DNA from: Candidatus Cloacimonadota bacterium
Lineage (GTDB): Bacteria > Cloacimonadota > Cloacimonadia > Cloacimonadales > TCS61
NCBI GenBank assembly: GCA_030592835.1
Contig: JAUVIJ010000143.1
Location: 1-5,229 of the forward strand
Direction: 5' to 3'
DNA: 5,229 nucleotides
Part shown: one piece after another, positions 5,058 to 5,229 of the stretch
Layout of the letters: every line of letters starts with the position of its first letter
How positions within the stretch are numbered: position 1 is the first letter of the stretch
Program-made: the position numbers and the translations under genes
The notes under the pieces: model-generated
Database searches by the model: none
Told to the model about the DNA's origin: nothing
What the model saw: the letters and a program-made list of their open reading frames with translations, nothing else

Positions 5058-5229
5058 ATGGAATTTAAGAATTGCAGAACAGCAGAAAATCTGATGAAAG
5101 CTTTTGCAGGTGAATCACGGGCGAGAACTCGCTATACATATTATGCATCAGTAGCAAAAAAAGAAGGATTCCTGCAAATTTCTGAGATGTTTCTGGAAAC
5201 AGCAGAGAACGAGAAAGAACATGCGAAAC
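5058..5229 (+). CDS. rbr: Rubrerythrin (3' truncated by window edge)
   Basis: An open frame from ATG 5058 runs off the window after 57 codons. It begins MEFKNCRTAENLMKAF and continues AGESRARTRYTYYASVAKKEGF, then ISEMFLETAENEKEHAK. These are the first two helices of the rubrerythrin ferritin-like diiron domain: the AGES glutamate and the ENEKEH Glu/His cluster supply metal ligands. Rubrerythrin is an NADH/rubredoxin-linked peroxidase that reduces H2O2 to water in anaerobes. The C-terminal rubredoxin domain would lie beyond the window, so classical rubrerythrin versus a shorter sulerythrin-type form cannot be decided. It follows desulfoferrodoxin by 40 bases in the same direction and completes a superoxide-to-water route. 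Confidence 0.9.
   Translation, partial: MEFKNCRTAENLMKAFAGESRARTRYTYYASVAKKEGFLQISEMFLETAENEKEHAK

Overview
The window reads as a low-GC chromosome fragment from a strict or near-strict anaerobe. Two signs point to a Cloacimonadota-like or related FCB-group lineage: the first gene ends in a FlgD/Por-type C-terminal sorting domain, and a full 'anaerobe oxygen-defence' gene set follows. The phylum is an inference from gene style, not from a marker gene.

Layout, all genes on the + strand. 2-751: 3' part of a secreted protein with a C-terminal sorting domain. 753-1199: GNAT acetyltransferase, one base after the previous stop. 1200-1288: a promoter region with a palindromic Fur/PerR-type operator. 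From 1289 to the window end: perR-like regulator, mutM/fpg (8-oxoguanine glycosylase), fprA (flavo-diiron O2/NO reductase), ferritin, desulfoferrodoxin (superoxide reductase) and the start of rubrerythrin. Together these cover peroxide sensing, oxidised-base repair, O2 reduction, iron sequestration, superoxide reduction and peroxide reduction. They look like one PerR-controlled oxidative-stress operon.

The most interesting signal lies in the two long gaps of this otherwise tight operon (2500-2738 and 4424-4636). Each gap holds a short non-coding element (about 210 and 185 bp). In both, the ends are imperfect inverted repeats with a shared terminal word (GAGTTCTGCA at both left ends). In both, the element is bracketed by a 10-bp direct repeat (AAAGTTAATA; TGAGTAATAA) that overlaps the stop codon of the upstream gene. 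Removing each element plus one repeat copy gives 19-nt and 18-nt intergenic gaps with a good ribosome binding site, matching the operon's other spacings. This is the footprint of two insertions of a MITE-like family. The ends are shared but the palindromic interiors differ, so the family looks modular. No transposase is present in the window.

Smaller points: the PerR-like protein has the Asp expected for peroxide sensing but Glu at another metal ligand position, MutM has a C-x-C first zinc knuckle in place of C-x2-C, and the sorting-domain motif of the first protein is degenerate. All residue numbers and alignments were made by eye; no database search was run.
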